Positions 57,423 through 64,000 of a DNA stretch of 64,000 bases are shown here, in pieces; within the stretch, counting starts at the first letter, position 1; each line of letters opens with the position of its first letter. A program made the translations under genes and the position numbers. Under the pieces are notes generated by a model. The model saw only the letters and a program-made list of their open reading frames with translations. It had not been told where the DNA came from and made no database searches. Source of the stretch: Sinorhizobium fredii NGR234 (GTDB lineage: Bacteria > Pseudomonadota > Alphaproteobacteria > Rhizobiales > Rhizobiaceae). The DNA lies in NCBI RefSeq assembly GCF_000018545.1, contig NC_012587.1, positions 2,884,001 to 2,948,000 on the forward strand. The letters run 5' to 3'.

Positions 57423-58454
57423 CTATTTTTCGGTCAGCTTGAGCTCGATGCGCCGATTTTGCGCCCGCGCCTCCAGGCTCTCGCCGACCGCGATAGGCTG
57501 GTATTCGCCGAACCCGGCCGCCACGAGGCGATCGGCTGGTACACCCCTGGAGATCAGGAACTTGACGACCGACGTGGCGCGCGCCGACGACAGTTCCCAA
57601 TTGTCCGCGAAGCGGCCGGTGCCGGACAGCGGCACGTTGTCCGTGTGGCCGTCGACGCGCAGCACCCAGTTGATCTCGGCCGGAATTTCCTTGGCGAGAT
57701 CGAGCAGAGCCGTGGCGAGCTTCGCCATCTCCCCCTGGCCTTCAGGGTTCAGGTCGTTGCTGCCCGAGGAGAACAACACTTCCGACTGGAAGACGAAGCG
57801 GTCGCCGACAATGCGGATGTTCTCGCGATCCGAAAGGATTTCCCGCAGGCGTCCGAAAAAGTCCGAGCGATAGCGGTTGAGTTCCTGCACGCGCTGGGCG
57901 AGCGCAACGTTCAGTCGCCGGCCGAGATCGGCGATCTTGGCCTGCGACGACTGGTCCTTGGCCTCGGAAGCCTGCAGCGCGCCCTCGATGGCGGCGATCT
58001 GGCTGCGCAGCGCGGCGATCTGCTGGTTCAAAAGCTCGATCTGGCTCATCGCCCGCGAACTGATCTGCCGTTCGTTTTCGAGCTCCGAACCCAGCCGGCC
58101 GATTTTCTGGCTGGCCGCGTCGGCGCTGCCGGCCCCCTGGTCGAGCAGCGACTGCAGGCGCGATCGCTCGCCTTCCGACTGGGAAAGCGAGGCCTGGAGA
58201 TTGGCGAGCGAATCCTCGAGGTCCTGCTTGCCGCTCTTTTCAAGGGCCAGAAGCTGGGTGAGTTCGTTGATCTGGCTGTTCAGGCGGTTCAGAACCTCGT
58301 CCTTGCCGGTGATTTCCCGCCCCATCAGGAACTGCGCCGTGACGAAGACGCTGAGCAGGAACATGATCGCCATCAGCAAGGTCGAAAGCGCATCGACGAA
58401 GCCCGGCCAGTAGTTGATCGTCCGCGGATTGCGGCCCCTTCGGGCGAGCGCCAT
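57423..58454 (-). CDS. MotB/TolR-like protein with OmpA peptidoglycan-binding domain
   Basis: The 343-residue protein has a short basic cytoplasmic start and one membrane helix with a likely ion-binding Asp (YWPGFVDALSTLLMAIMFLL; Asp about 21). A long coiled coil (about 50-205) follows. It ends in an OmpA-like peptidoglycan-binding domain (LFSSGSNDLNPEGQGEMAKL, LRVDGHTDNVPL, NWELSSARATSVV). With the upstream MotA-like protein (3-bp gap) it should form a proton- or sodium-driven motor anchored to the wall. Flagellar MotB lacks such a long coiled coil. The same plan is seen in ZorB. The role is unknown. Confidence 0.8.
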   Translation of the reverse strand: MALARRGRNPRTINYWPGFVDALSTLLMAIMFLLSVFVTAQFLMGREITGKDEVLNRLNSQINELTQLLALEKSGKQDLEDSLANLQASLSQSEGERSRLQSLLDQGAGSADAASQKIGRLGSELENERQISSRAMSQIELLNQQIAALRSQIAAIEGALQASEAKDQSSQAKIADLGRRLNVALAQRVQELNRYRSDFFGRLREILSDRENIRIVGDRFVFQSEVLFSSGSNDLNPEGQGEMAKLATALLDLAKEIPAEINWVLRVDGHTDNVPLSGTGRFADNWELSSARATSVVKFLISRGVPADRLVAAGFGEYQPIAVGESLEARAQNRRIELKLTEK

Positions 58455-58457
58455 GGA

Positions 58458-59564
58458 TTACTCGCCCCCGCTTTCGTCGGCGTGACTGAGTTTCGCCTGC
58501 GCGGATGTCCGCTCGCTGTTCACGGCGATACGGTCGGCCTGGCCGATGCGCGATGTCAGCCGGTCGAGCGTCTTGCGCATCGACTTGGCCTCCTCCTGCT
58601 GCGCCTCGATCCAGTCGCGCAGCATCTGCTGCTCGCCACGCATGTTCTTGACGAGACCCTGGATGCCTTCGGCGAGGCTCGCCATCGCCGCCGTCGTGCG
58701 CTGGTTGACGCCTCCGTCGTGCGCGAGACGGGAGAGCTGGTCGGCGACGCGCCGCATTTCCTCGGCGGGGGCGCCGCCGGCCGTCTCGATCGGTGACGAA
58801 AAGCCGGAGCCGACATCGGTGACCGATGAAAGCCAGTTTTCAAGCTCCGTGTAGAAGCGGTTCTGGGCGCGGCCCGCCTGGAGATCGAGGAAGCCGAGGA
58901 TCAGCGATCCGGAGAGGCCGAACAGCGAGGCCGAGAAGGCCGTGCCCATGCCGGTCAGCGGCGCCGACAGGCCGCTCTTCAGCGAACTCAGCAGGTCCTC
59001 GGTGGTGCCGGAGCCGGCGTCCAGCGACTGGATGACGGTATTGATCGAGCCGATCGTCCCGAGAAGGCCCCAGAAGGTGCCGAGCAGGCCGAGAAAGACG
59101 AGGAGGCCGGCGAGATAACGGGTGATGTCGCGCGACTCGTCGAGGCGCGTCGCGATGGAATCGAGGATCGAGCGGAGCGCGATCGTCGAGATGGCCGTCG
59201 TCTGCCGCCCGCCGATCAGGGAGCGCATGGGCGCAAGCAGTACCGGATCGCGACCCACCTTGTCGGCACTGCCGGCGGCACGGAACGAGTTGAACCAGCG
59301 CACCTCGGGCCTCAGGCCGAGCACGTGGTTGAACGCCAAGAGAATGCCGATCAGGAGCACGCCGAGGATCAGTCCGTTGAGACCGGGATTGCCGACGAAA
59401 GCTTCACGCGCCTGCCGGAAGAGGATCGCCGAGACAAAACCGACGATGATCAGGAAGATGACCATCGTCCAGAAATAGGGCATCGGGCTCGAAAGCTTGT
59501 GCGGATTGTAGTTCTCCTCCGCTACTTCCTGCCCACGCCAGCCGGACAGATTCAGTTTCGTCAT
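58458..59564 (-). CDS. MotA/TolQ/ExbB-like channel protein with C-terminal tail
   Basis: The 368-residue protein has four predicted membrane helices (about 35-55, 70-90, 150-175 and 200-225). Helix one is YFWTMVIFLIIVGFVSAILF. The helix three-four region GLLGTFWGLLGTIGSINTVI and LTGMGTAFSASLFGLSGSLI is the MotA/TolQ signature. A cytoplasmic, partly coiled C-terminal tail of about 130 residues is absent from TolQ and ExbB. The start at 59564 (MTKLNLSGWRGQ) is preferred to a longer frame. It is the first gene of the pair and is separate from tolQR in this window. Confidence 0.8.
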   Translation of the reverse strand: MTKLNLSGWRGQEVAEENYNPHKLSSPMPYFWTMVIFLIIVGFVSAILFRQAREAFVGNPGLNGLILGVLLIGILLAFNHVLGLRPEVRWFNSFRAAGSADKVGRDPVLLAPMRSLIGGRQTTAISTIALRSILDSIATRLDESRDITRYLAGLLVFLGLLGTFWGLLGTIGSINTVIQSLDAGSGTTEDLLSSLKSGLSAPLTGMGTAFSASLFGLSGSLILGFLDLQAGRAQNRFYTELENWLSSVTDVGSGFSSPIETAGGAPAEEMRRVADQLSRLAHDGGVNQRTTAAMASLAEGIQGLVKNMRGEQQMLRDWIEAQQEEAKSMRKTLDRLTSRIGQADRIAVNSERTSAQAKLSHADESGGE

Positions 59565-59923
59565 GCGTTTGCCAATCTCCCGGTTTGCGGCATCTGTCGC
59601 GCGCCTGCGTGCACAAGCGGCTGTTGCTGCAACTCTTTGAAGTAGCGGATCATTCTCGAAATCAATAGTGATCTCGGCCGAACGATGCCGCCGATGGCCG
59701 GAGACCATCCCTATCGGCCGGAGACTAGTGGAACTTTGCGCCAAATTGAAGGGAAAACGGAAAGTCCCGCGCAGGAATGCGGCGGCTCCCGTCCGGGACG
59801 TCGGGCCGGCGCGCTACCAAGGCACGGATATGTTCGATTCCAATGCGTTACGGTGAAACGCGGGCGCTGCGACGCCCGCTCTTTCGCGGCCGTTCAAGCG
59901 ATGGCCGTGGCCATGCCCATCGG
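59565..59923. other. Intergenic region between the MotA-like gene and the IMPase gene
   Basis: This 359-bp gap holds a G/C hairpin at 59856-59877. The part near 59565-59680 should carry the promoter of the MotA-like gene; no clear hexamers. A 62-codon plus-strand frame looks non-coding. Confidence 0.5.
59856..59877 (-). terminator. Possible terminator after the IMPase gene
   Basis: GCGGGCG-CTGCGA-CGCCCGC forms a strong hairpin about 45 bp after the IMPase stop, but only a short T-run follows (GTTTC on the minus strand). Confidence 0.45.
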
Positions 59924-60724
59924 CTACTTTGTCGGAACAGGGCGATGGATGACGTCGCGCAGCGCCTTGGCGATATATTCGTTGCCGCAGATGATCGAGC
60001 CGTCTTCGACGGGCTTCGATCCACCGTCGATGTCGGTCACCCAGCCGCCGGCCTCGCGGATCAGCAGGACTCCGGCGGCGATGTCCCAGGCGGCAAGGTC
60101 ACGCTCCCAGAAGCCGTCGAAGCGCCCGGCCGCCACGTAGGCGAGATCGAGCGAGGCGGAGCCGAAGCGGCGAATGCCGGCGACCTCGCCCATGACGTGG
60201 CGAAGTTCGATGAGATACTTGCCGTGATTACCGCGGCCGAGATGCGGCGTGCCGGTAGCAACCACCGCATCGGACAGCGCCTTGCGGGCGCCGACGCGCA
60301 GGCGCCGGTCGTTGAGGAAGGCGCCGCCGCCCCGCTCGGCCGTGTAAAGTTCGTCGGTCGCCGGGTTGAAGACGACCGCGCCGACGATCTCGCCCTGGCG
60401 CTCCAGCGCGATCGAGATGGCGAAATGCGGCAAGCCGTGGAGGAAATTGGTGGTGCCGTCGAGGGGATCGACGATCCAGCGATGGGCGCCGTCGGTGCCC
60501 TTGATCTCCTCGCCCTCCTCGCCGAGGAAGCCGTAGGTCGGGCGGGCCTTCAGGAGCTCCTCGCGGATGATCCGCTCGGCCTTGCGGTCGGCCTGGGAAA
60601 CGTAATCGCTCGGCCCCTTCAAGGAGACCTGCAGGTTCTGGACTTCGCCGAAATCGCGCGCCAGCGACTTGCCGGCCTTGAAGGCCGCCTGGACCATGAC
60701 GTTGAGAAGGGCAGAACGGGCCAT
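59924..60724 (-). CDS. suhB: Inositol monophosphatase family protein (SuhB-like)
   Basis: IMPases hydrolyse inositol phosphate and related sugar phosphates with Mg; SuhB also helps ribosomal RNA transcription in E. coli. The 266-residue protein has the metal sites GEEGEEIKG and IVDPLDGTTNFLHGLPHFAI. The C-terminal WDIAAGVLLIREAGGWVTDIDG is also present. The start at 60724 (MARSALLNVMVQAAFKAG) fits family length. It lies 244 bp downstream of the Sel1-repeat gene. The symbol is by homology and could belong to a paralogue. Confidence 0.88.
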   Translation of the reverse strand: MARSALLNVMVQAAFKAGKSLARDFGEVQNLQVSLKGPSDYVSQADRKAERIIREELLKARPTYGFLGEEGEEIKGTDGAHRWIVDPLDGTTNFLHGLPHFAISIALERQGEIVGAVVFNPATDELYTAERGGGAFLNDRRLRVGARKALSDAVVATGTPHLGRGNHGKYLIELRHVMGEVAGIRRFGSASLDLAYVAAGRFDGFWERDLAAWDIAAGVLLIREAGGWVTDIDGGSKPVEDGSIICGNEYIAKALRDVIHRPVPTK

Positions 60725-60968
60725 TGGGCAATCCTCTGAAAGCGAAGGCCGGCCGAGCCATCTCGACCGGACATTGAACCTGCTTGACGGTTCGCCCCAG
60801 CAAGGGTCGGCGAAGGGACGCAACCGTCGTCAAAAAACCGAGTGAGAAGTCACTCTGTCCGCACGGCCGGGATGTTGGGGCCGCGGACAAAACCGCGGCT
60901 TCAAGACCACAAAATCCCCGAAAGTTCAAGGGAAATAGACGGCGCCGTCGAATCGCGACGCGACGCGA

Positions 60969-62105
60969 TCAGGACGAGCGGAACTTGTTCGCCGCCGCGA
61001 GCGCCGATTTCTGCTGCTGGTCGTTGAGGCCGAGATAGAAATCCTCGAGCGCATCGTCCTTGAGCCCGGCCCGGCGCGACAGCACGTACCACTTCGCCGC
61101 CTCGATCGGATCGGGTCGTGTGCCGATGGCATTGACGAGGAGATGGGCAAGGCGGTTCTGCGCGACGACATTACCGCCCTCGGCGGCCCGCTTCATCCAG
61201 GCAAAACCCCCGTCGAGGTTGCGGTCGCCACCGATCCCCTCGATCAGCCAGATCGCCATGTCGAGCTGCGCCGTGTCATAACCGGCGCGCGCCGCCCGGG
61301 CGAGCCATTCGCGCGCCCGCGCCCGCTTGCCGTCGTCGATGCCTTCGACATTGAGATAGATCTGCGAGAGCGCGTACTGGGCGTCGGCAATGCCCTGTTC
61401 GGCCGCCTTCTCGTAATAGGGCATTGCCGCCTTCAGTCCCTTCTGGCCCGGAGCGTCGGCAACGAGCGTCTGGCCATAGTTGAACTGGGCGGCCGCATTG
61501 CCGAGATCTGCGGCCTTTTTCATCAATTCATCGGCGCTCTTGCGGTCGCGCTTGACGTAGCGCCCCTCCATCAGGATCAGCGCATATTTGAACATCGCCG
61601 CCGGATCGCCGTTATTGGCCGCCTGGCCATACCAGAAGGCCGCATCCTTGGGATTGCGCGCGACGCCGAGGCCCTGCTCGAGGATCGATGCGACAAGCGT
61701 CTGAGCCGCCGGATCGCCGAGCTGGGCGCGCGGCAGGGCGAGATCCATTGCCGTCAGGTAAAAGCCGCGCTGGAAGGCCCCGTAAGCGTCGTCCACCTTG
61801 CCGGCGAACGGTTTTTCCGCCGGAAGCGCCGGAAGTTCGGCGCCCATGCGGTCGATGACGTTGACGCCACCGGACGGCTTCTCGGCCTTCGGCTTGGCCT
61901 TTTCATCGCTCTTCGCCGGCTTTTCGGCGCCCTCCGGCAGCGCTGCGCCGTTATAGGGCGTGATCCGGCCGCGCTTCGGGACCAGTCCCTCGTCGGCCGG
62001 CGCGGGAGAGGGCGGCTGCTCGGCGAGCGCCGGAAAAGCGGCCAGCGCAAAGGCGACGGCAAGGGTCGCAGCCCGGCTCAATGTGAGGAAGGATCGGCTC
62101 AGCAT
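60969..62105 (-). CDS. Exported Sel1-repeat (TPR-like) protein
   Basis: The 378-residue protein has a signal peptide (SRAATLAVAFALAAFPALA) and a Pro/Lys/Glu-rich linker (about 30-80). At least six Sel1-like repeats follow: LGDPAAQTLVASILEQGLGV, NGDPAAMFKYALILMEGRYV, LGNAAAQFNYGQTLV, QGIADAQYALSQIYL, AGYDTAQLDMAIWLIEG, GGNVVAQNRLAHLL. Such proteins act as scaffolds, often at the envelope. ATG at 62105 is used; GTG two codons earlier is possible. It starts 8 bp after the ThiE-like gene stop, so they are cotranscribed. Confidence 0.85.
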   Translation of the reverse strand: MLSRSFLTLSRAATLAVAFALAAFPALAEQPPSPAPADEGLVPKRGRITPYNGAALPEGAEKPAKSDEKAKPKAEKPSGGVNVIDRMGAELPALPAEKPFAGKVDDAYGAFQRGFYLTAMDLALPRAQLGDPAAQTLVASILEQGLGVARNPKDAAFWYGQAANNGDPAAMFKYALILMEGRYVKRDRKSADELMKKAADLGNAAAQFNYGQTLVADAPGQKGLKAAMPYYEKAAEQGIADAQYALSQIYLNVEGIDDGKRARAREWLARAARAGYDTAQLDMAIWLIEGIGGDRNLDGGFAWMKRAAEGGNVVAQNRLAHLLVNAIGTRPDPIEAAKWYVLSRRAGLKDDALEDFYLGLNDQQQKSALAAANKFRSS

Positions 62106-62113
62106 CGCCACGT

Positions 62114-62767
62114 CTAATCTTCAAACCGTGGCGCTTTTTCGTCAAGCAAGGCGTTGACGGCGGCGACCACGGAGGGCGCCTGACCCGGCTCGGCAAAGAC
62201 AGCGAGGCGAAGCGCAACGAACTCGGCGCCGGTCTCGGCCACCGCAAGGGCCGATTGCGGATCGGTGCCGCCCATCACGATGCAAGGAATTTCGATCATC
62301 GATGCCCACCACTCGGCGAGCGCCAGGTTCTTCGGATGCGCTTCCGGCTTGATGTCGCCGTCGGTGCGGCCGAAAAACACATAGTCCGGCCGGAGTTCGC
62401 CGATCTCGAGCGCATGGTGGCGGTCGGTCGCATTGCCGCCGCCGACGATCATCTTCGGCGTATGCCGCTCGATCGCCTCTCCGAGCACATCCGCGCCGGC
62501 GGCGATGTGAAGGCCGTCGGCCTTGGAACGACCGGCGACGCGCGTGTCGCCCTCGATGAGCGCTGCCGCCCCCGCCTTCTGGATCACTGGTACGAGCGCT
62601 TCGGCGTGCTTTTGGAAATCCGTCTCGTTGAGGCCGTATTGCGGGACGATGACGGATGCCACATCGCCGCCCTTGAGGGCATCGGCGAGCACTTTCGAGC
62701 GTTCGGCAAGGTCCGGCATGTCGGGTGCGATCAGCACGAGGCGGCAGCGGTTATCGGTATTGCTCAT
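62114..62767 (-). CDS. ThiE-like (thiamine phosphate synthase fold) protein
   Basis: The 217-residue protein has the TIM-barrel of the ThiE/TenI family: LVLIAPDMPDLAERSKVLAD, GAAALIEGDTRVAGRSKADG, then LHIAAG. Further segments are DYVFFGRTDGDIKPEAHPKN and IPCIVMGGTDPQSALAVAET. The canonical H-x-G-Q-x-D motif is replaced by LHIAAGAD, and no thi genes are nearby. It may be a divergent paralogue with another role. It leads the Sel1 operon. Confidence 0.75.
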   Translation of the reverse strand: MSNTDNRCRLVLIAPDMPDLAERSKVLADALKGGDVASVIVPQYGLNETDFQKHAEALVPVIQKAGAAALIEGDTRVAGRSKADGLHIAAGADVLGEAIERHTPKMIVGGGNATDRHHALEIGELRPDYVFFGRTDGDIKPEAHPKNLALAEWWASMIEIPCIVMGGTDPQSALAVAETGAEFVALRLAVFAEPGQAPSVVAAVNALLDEKAPRFED

Positions 62768-62870
62768 ATCGTTCGTTCCTGGCGAAGCCCGCTTGAGGGC
62801 GGAAATCCGCTACTCGATTTCATTCGGGAAAACCGATAGACGGAGATGACCAAAGGATCAACCGCCGCCC

Positions 62871-63650
62871 ATGCTCCCCGATCTCGACTTCTATCTCGTC
62901 GCCGTTCCGGCAGTGCTGCTCGTTGGCCTCAGCAAGGGAGGCATGGGCGAGGCGCTGTCGCTGATGGGCGTTCCGATCCTCTCCCTGGCGGTCTCGCCCG
63001 TCCAGGCGGCGGCATTGTTGCTGCCGATCCTCATCGCCATGGACATCGTTTCCCTGTGGATCTGGCGCAAGCACGGCGACCGCAAGACGCTTACCATGCT
63101 GCTGCCCGGCGCGCTCGCCGGGATCGCCATCGGCTGGGCGACCTCCGCCTATGTGCCGCGCGATGCGCTGCGGCTGATCATCGGCGCCATCACCGTCGTG
63201 TTCGTGCTGCGCTACGTCTATACCGTCTGGCGGAGCCGCAGTGGCGCAGCAATCCTTCCGAAGCAGCATCGTCTGGGCCCAGCCGCTCTGTGGGGAGGTT
63301 TCGCAGGATATGGCAGCTTCGTCGCGCATGCCGGCGGGCCGCCGTTCCAGATCTACGCGCTGCCGCTGAAGCTCGACCCGCGCGAATATACCGGCACCAT
63401 CGTGCGCTTCTTCGCGACGCTCAATGCGGTGAAGCTCATTCCCTATTTCGCGCTGGGGCAGCTCGACACCAGCAACCTCATGACATCGGCAACACTCTTT
63501 CCCCTGGCGATGGTCGCGACCGCCTGCGGCGCCTGGATCGTCCGCCGCATGAAGCCGCAGGTGTTCTACCCCTTCATGTACACCATGGCTTTCATCGCCG
63601 GATCGAGACTCGTCTGGGAAGGGTTGACCAGCCTTCTATCCGGCGGTTGA
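62871..63650 (+). CDS. TauE/SafE (TSUP) family membrane permease
   Basis: The 259-residue protein has about eight hydrophobic helices. The family start is VAVPAVLLVGLSKGGMGEAL, then PGALAGIAIGWATSAYV and the second-half repeat GGFAGYGSFVAHAGGPPFQI, then YALPLKLDPREYTGT. TSUP proteins move sulfite, sulfoacetate and other organic anions across the inner membrane. The substrate is unknown; sulfolipid genes are 39 kb away, so no link is claimed. It is divergent from the ThiE-like gene. Confidence 0.88.
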   Translation: MLPDLDFYLVAVPAVLLVGLSKGGMGEALSLMGVPILSLAVSPVQAAALLLPILIAMDIVSLWIWRKHGDRKTLTMLLPGALAGIAIGWATSAYVPRDALRLIIGAITVVFVLRYVYTVWRSRSGAAILPKQHRLGPAALWGGFAGYGSFVAHAGGPPFQIYALPLKLDPREYTGTIVRFFATLNAVKLIPYFALGQLDTSNLMTSATLFPLAMVATACGAWIVRRMKPQVFYPFMYTMAFIAGSRLVWEGLTSLLSGG

Positions 63651-63761
63651 TCCAAAGCGGGCGAGCTCCGCAAACCGGCACGGATGCTGCAAAGCAATGC
63701 GGATTTATCGCAATGCACAATTTTCTTGCTGCCCCGGGAGAATTCGCATAACGTCCCGGTC

Positions 63762-64000
63762 ATGACGATCGCGGACCCATTCGACGCCATTGCGGATCCG
63801 AACCGGCGCTACTTGCTGGAGGAACTGCGGCGCGCCCCGAAGACTGTCAATGAACTCGCCGAGGGGCTGCCGATCAGCCGGCCGGCGGTGTCGCAGCATT
63901 TGAAGGCGCTGCTCGATTGCAATCTCGTATCGGTATCGACGAGCGGCACCCGGCGTATCTACGCGATCCATAGACCCGGCTTCGACCGCCTCAACCTATG
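63762..64000 (+). CDS. ArsR-family winged-helix regulator (5' part only)
   Basis: The first 79 codons before the window edge read MTIADPFDAIADPNRRYLLE, ELRRAPKTVNELAEGLPISR, then PAVSQHLKALLDCNLVSVST and SGTRRIYAIHRPGFDRLNL. This is a clear ArsR/SmtB winged helix with recognition helix SRPAVSQHLKALLD. The Cys in LLDCNLV is not the metal-binding ELCVCDL site, so it may be a metal-free type. The target is probably the following gene outside the window. Confidence 0.85.
   Translation, partial: MTIADPFDAIADPNRRYLLEELRRAPKTVNELAEGLPISRPAVSQHLKALLDCNLVSVSTSGTRRIYAIHRPGFDRLNL

Noticed and set aside
59820..59850. GTTCGATTCC, like a tRNA T-loop
   Set aside because: The flanking bases do not form the T-stem, and no acceptor, D or anticodon arms can be folded upstream.
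59668..59856. 62-codon plus-strand frame in the IMPase-MotA gap
   Set aside because: No ribosome site, mixed composition and no resemblance to a known family.

Overview
The window looks like core chromosome of a rhizobial alphaproteobacterium, most probably Sinorhizobium/Ensifer. The grounds are high GC, a tol-pal cluster followed by tilS-ftsH-glmM, sulfolipid genes in sqdB-D-C order, a tkt-gap-pgk-fba block, alphaproteobacterial small families (ZapA, DUF4164, DUF1192, RcdA/DUF1465), CtrA-type TTAA-N7-TTAA boxes and many short palindromic mosaic repeats. The genus is inferred from gene content and remembered family features, not from a database search. I saw no rRNA, tRNA, CRISPR array, prophage or insertion sequence.

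Layout. 1-300: end of a probable DMT transporter and a 35-bp repeat in inverted copies. 0.3-3.2 kb: serC-serA. 3.3-5.1 kb: two tandem outer-membrane beta-barrel proteins, each preceded by a perfect CtrA-type box. 5.3-16.1 kb, minus strand: glmM, ftsH, tilS, cpoB, pal, tolB, tolA, tolR, tolQ. 16.5-20.0 kb, plus strand: a two-gene NHEJ cassette (ku, ligD) lying between tolQ and ybgC, which are adjacent in many bacteria. 20.5-23.6 kb: sqdB-sqdD-sqdC. 23.7-27.2 kb: a Tat-exported phosphoesterase and ruvB, ruvA, ruvC. 27.3-30.3 kb: a luciferase-like monooxygenase, a YebC regulator and an unusual MBL-fold protein. 30.5-34.8 kb: an RND pump and its adaptor. 35.2-39.2 kb: ymdB, ygfA, two small genes, a lysR gene, 6S RNA, zapA and a coiled-coil protein. 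39.6-45.7 kb: tkt, gap, a glycolipid-binding-like gene, pgk and fba.

45.9-51.6 kb: a PhzF protein, an adenylate cyclase/TPR protein, a 51-residue membrane peptide missed by long-ORF searches, an MFS transporter, DUF1192 and rcdA. 52-55.5 kb: rpmE, an ABC exporter and an orphan TctC-type binding protein. 55.7-62.8 kb, minus strand: an FAD dehydrogenase, a MotA/TolQ-like plus MotB/OmpA-like pair, an IMPase, a Sel1-repeat protein and a ThiE-like protein. 62.9-64 kb: a TauE/SafE permease and the start of an ArsR-type regulator.

A recurring theme is the cell envelope and cell division: Tol-Pal, CpoB, GlmM, FtsH, ZapA, sulfolipid synthesis, outer-membrane barrels, a second MotAB/TolQR-like motor, and RcdA, which promotes CtrA turnover. 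CtrA-type boxes precede both barrel genes and rcdA, which would tie surface composition and CtrA turnover to the cell cycle. The central-carbon block brings the non-oxidative pentose phosphate pathway and lower glycolysis together. The most interesting leads are the CtrA boxes, the MotAB-like pair with long coiled coils, the NHEJ insertion in the Tol-Pal locus, the glycolipid-binding-like gene translationally coupled to pgk, and a structured terminator-ended RNA candidate before rcdA.
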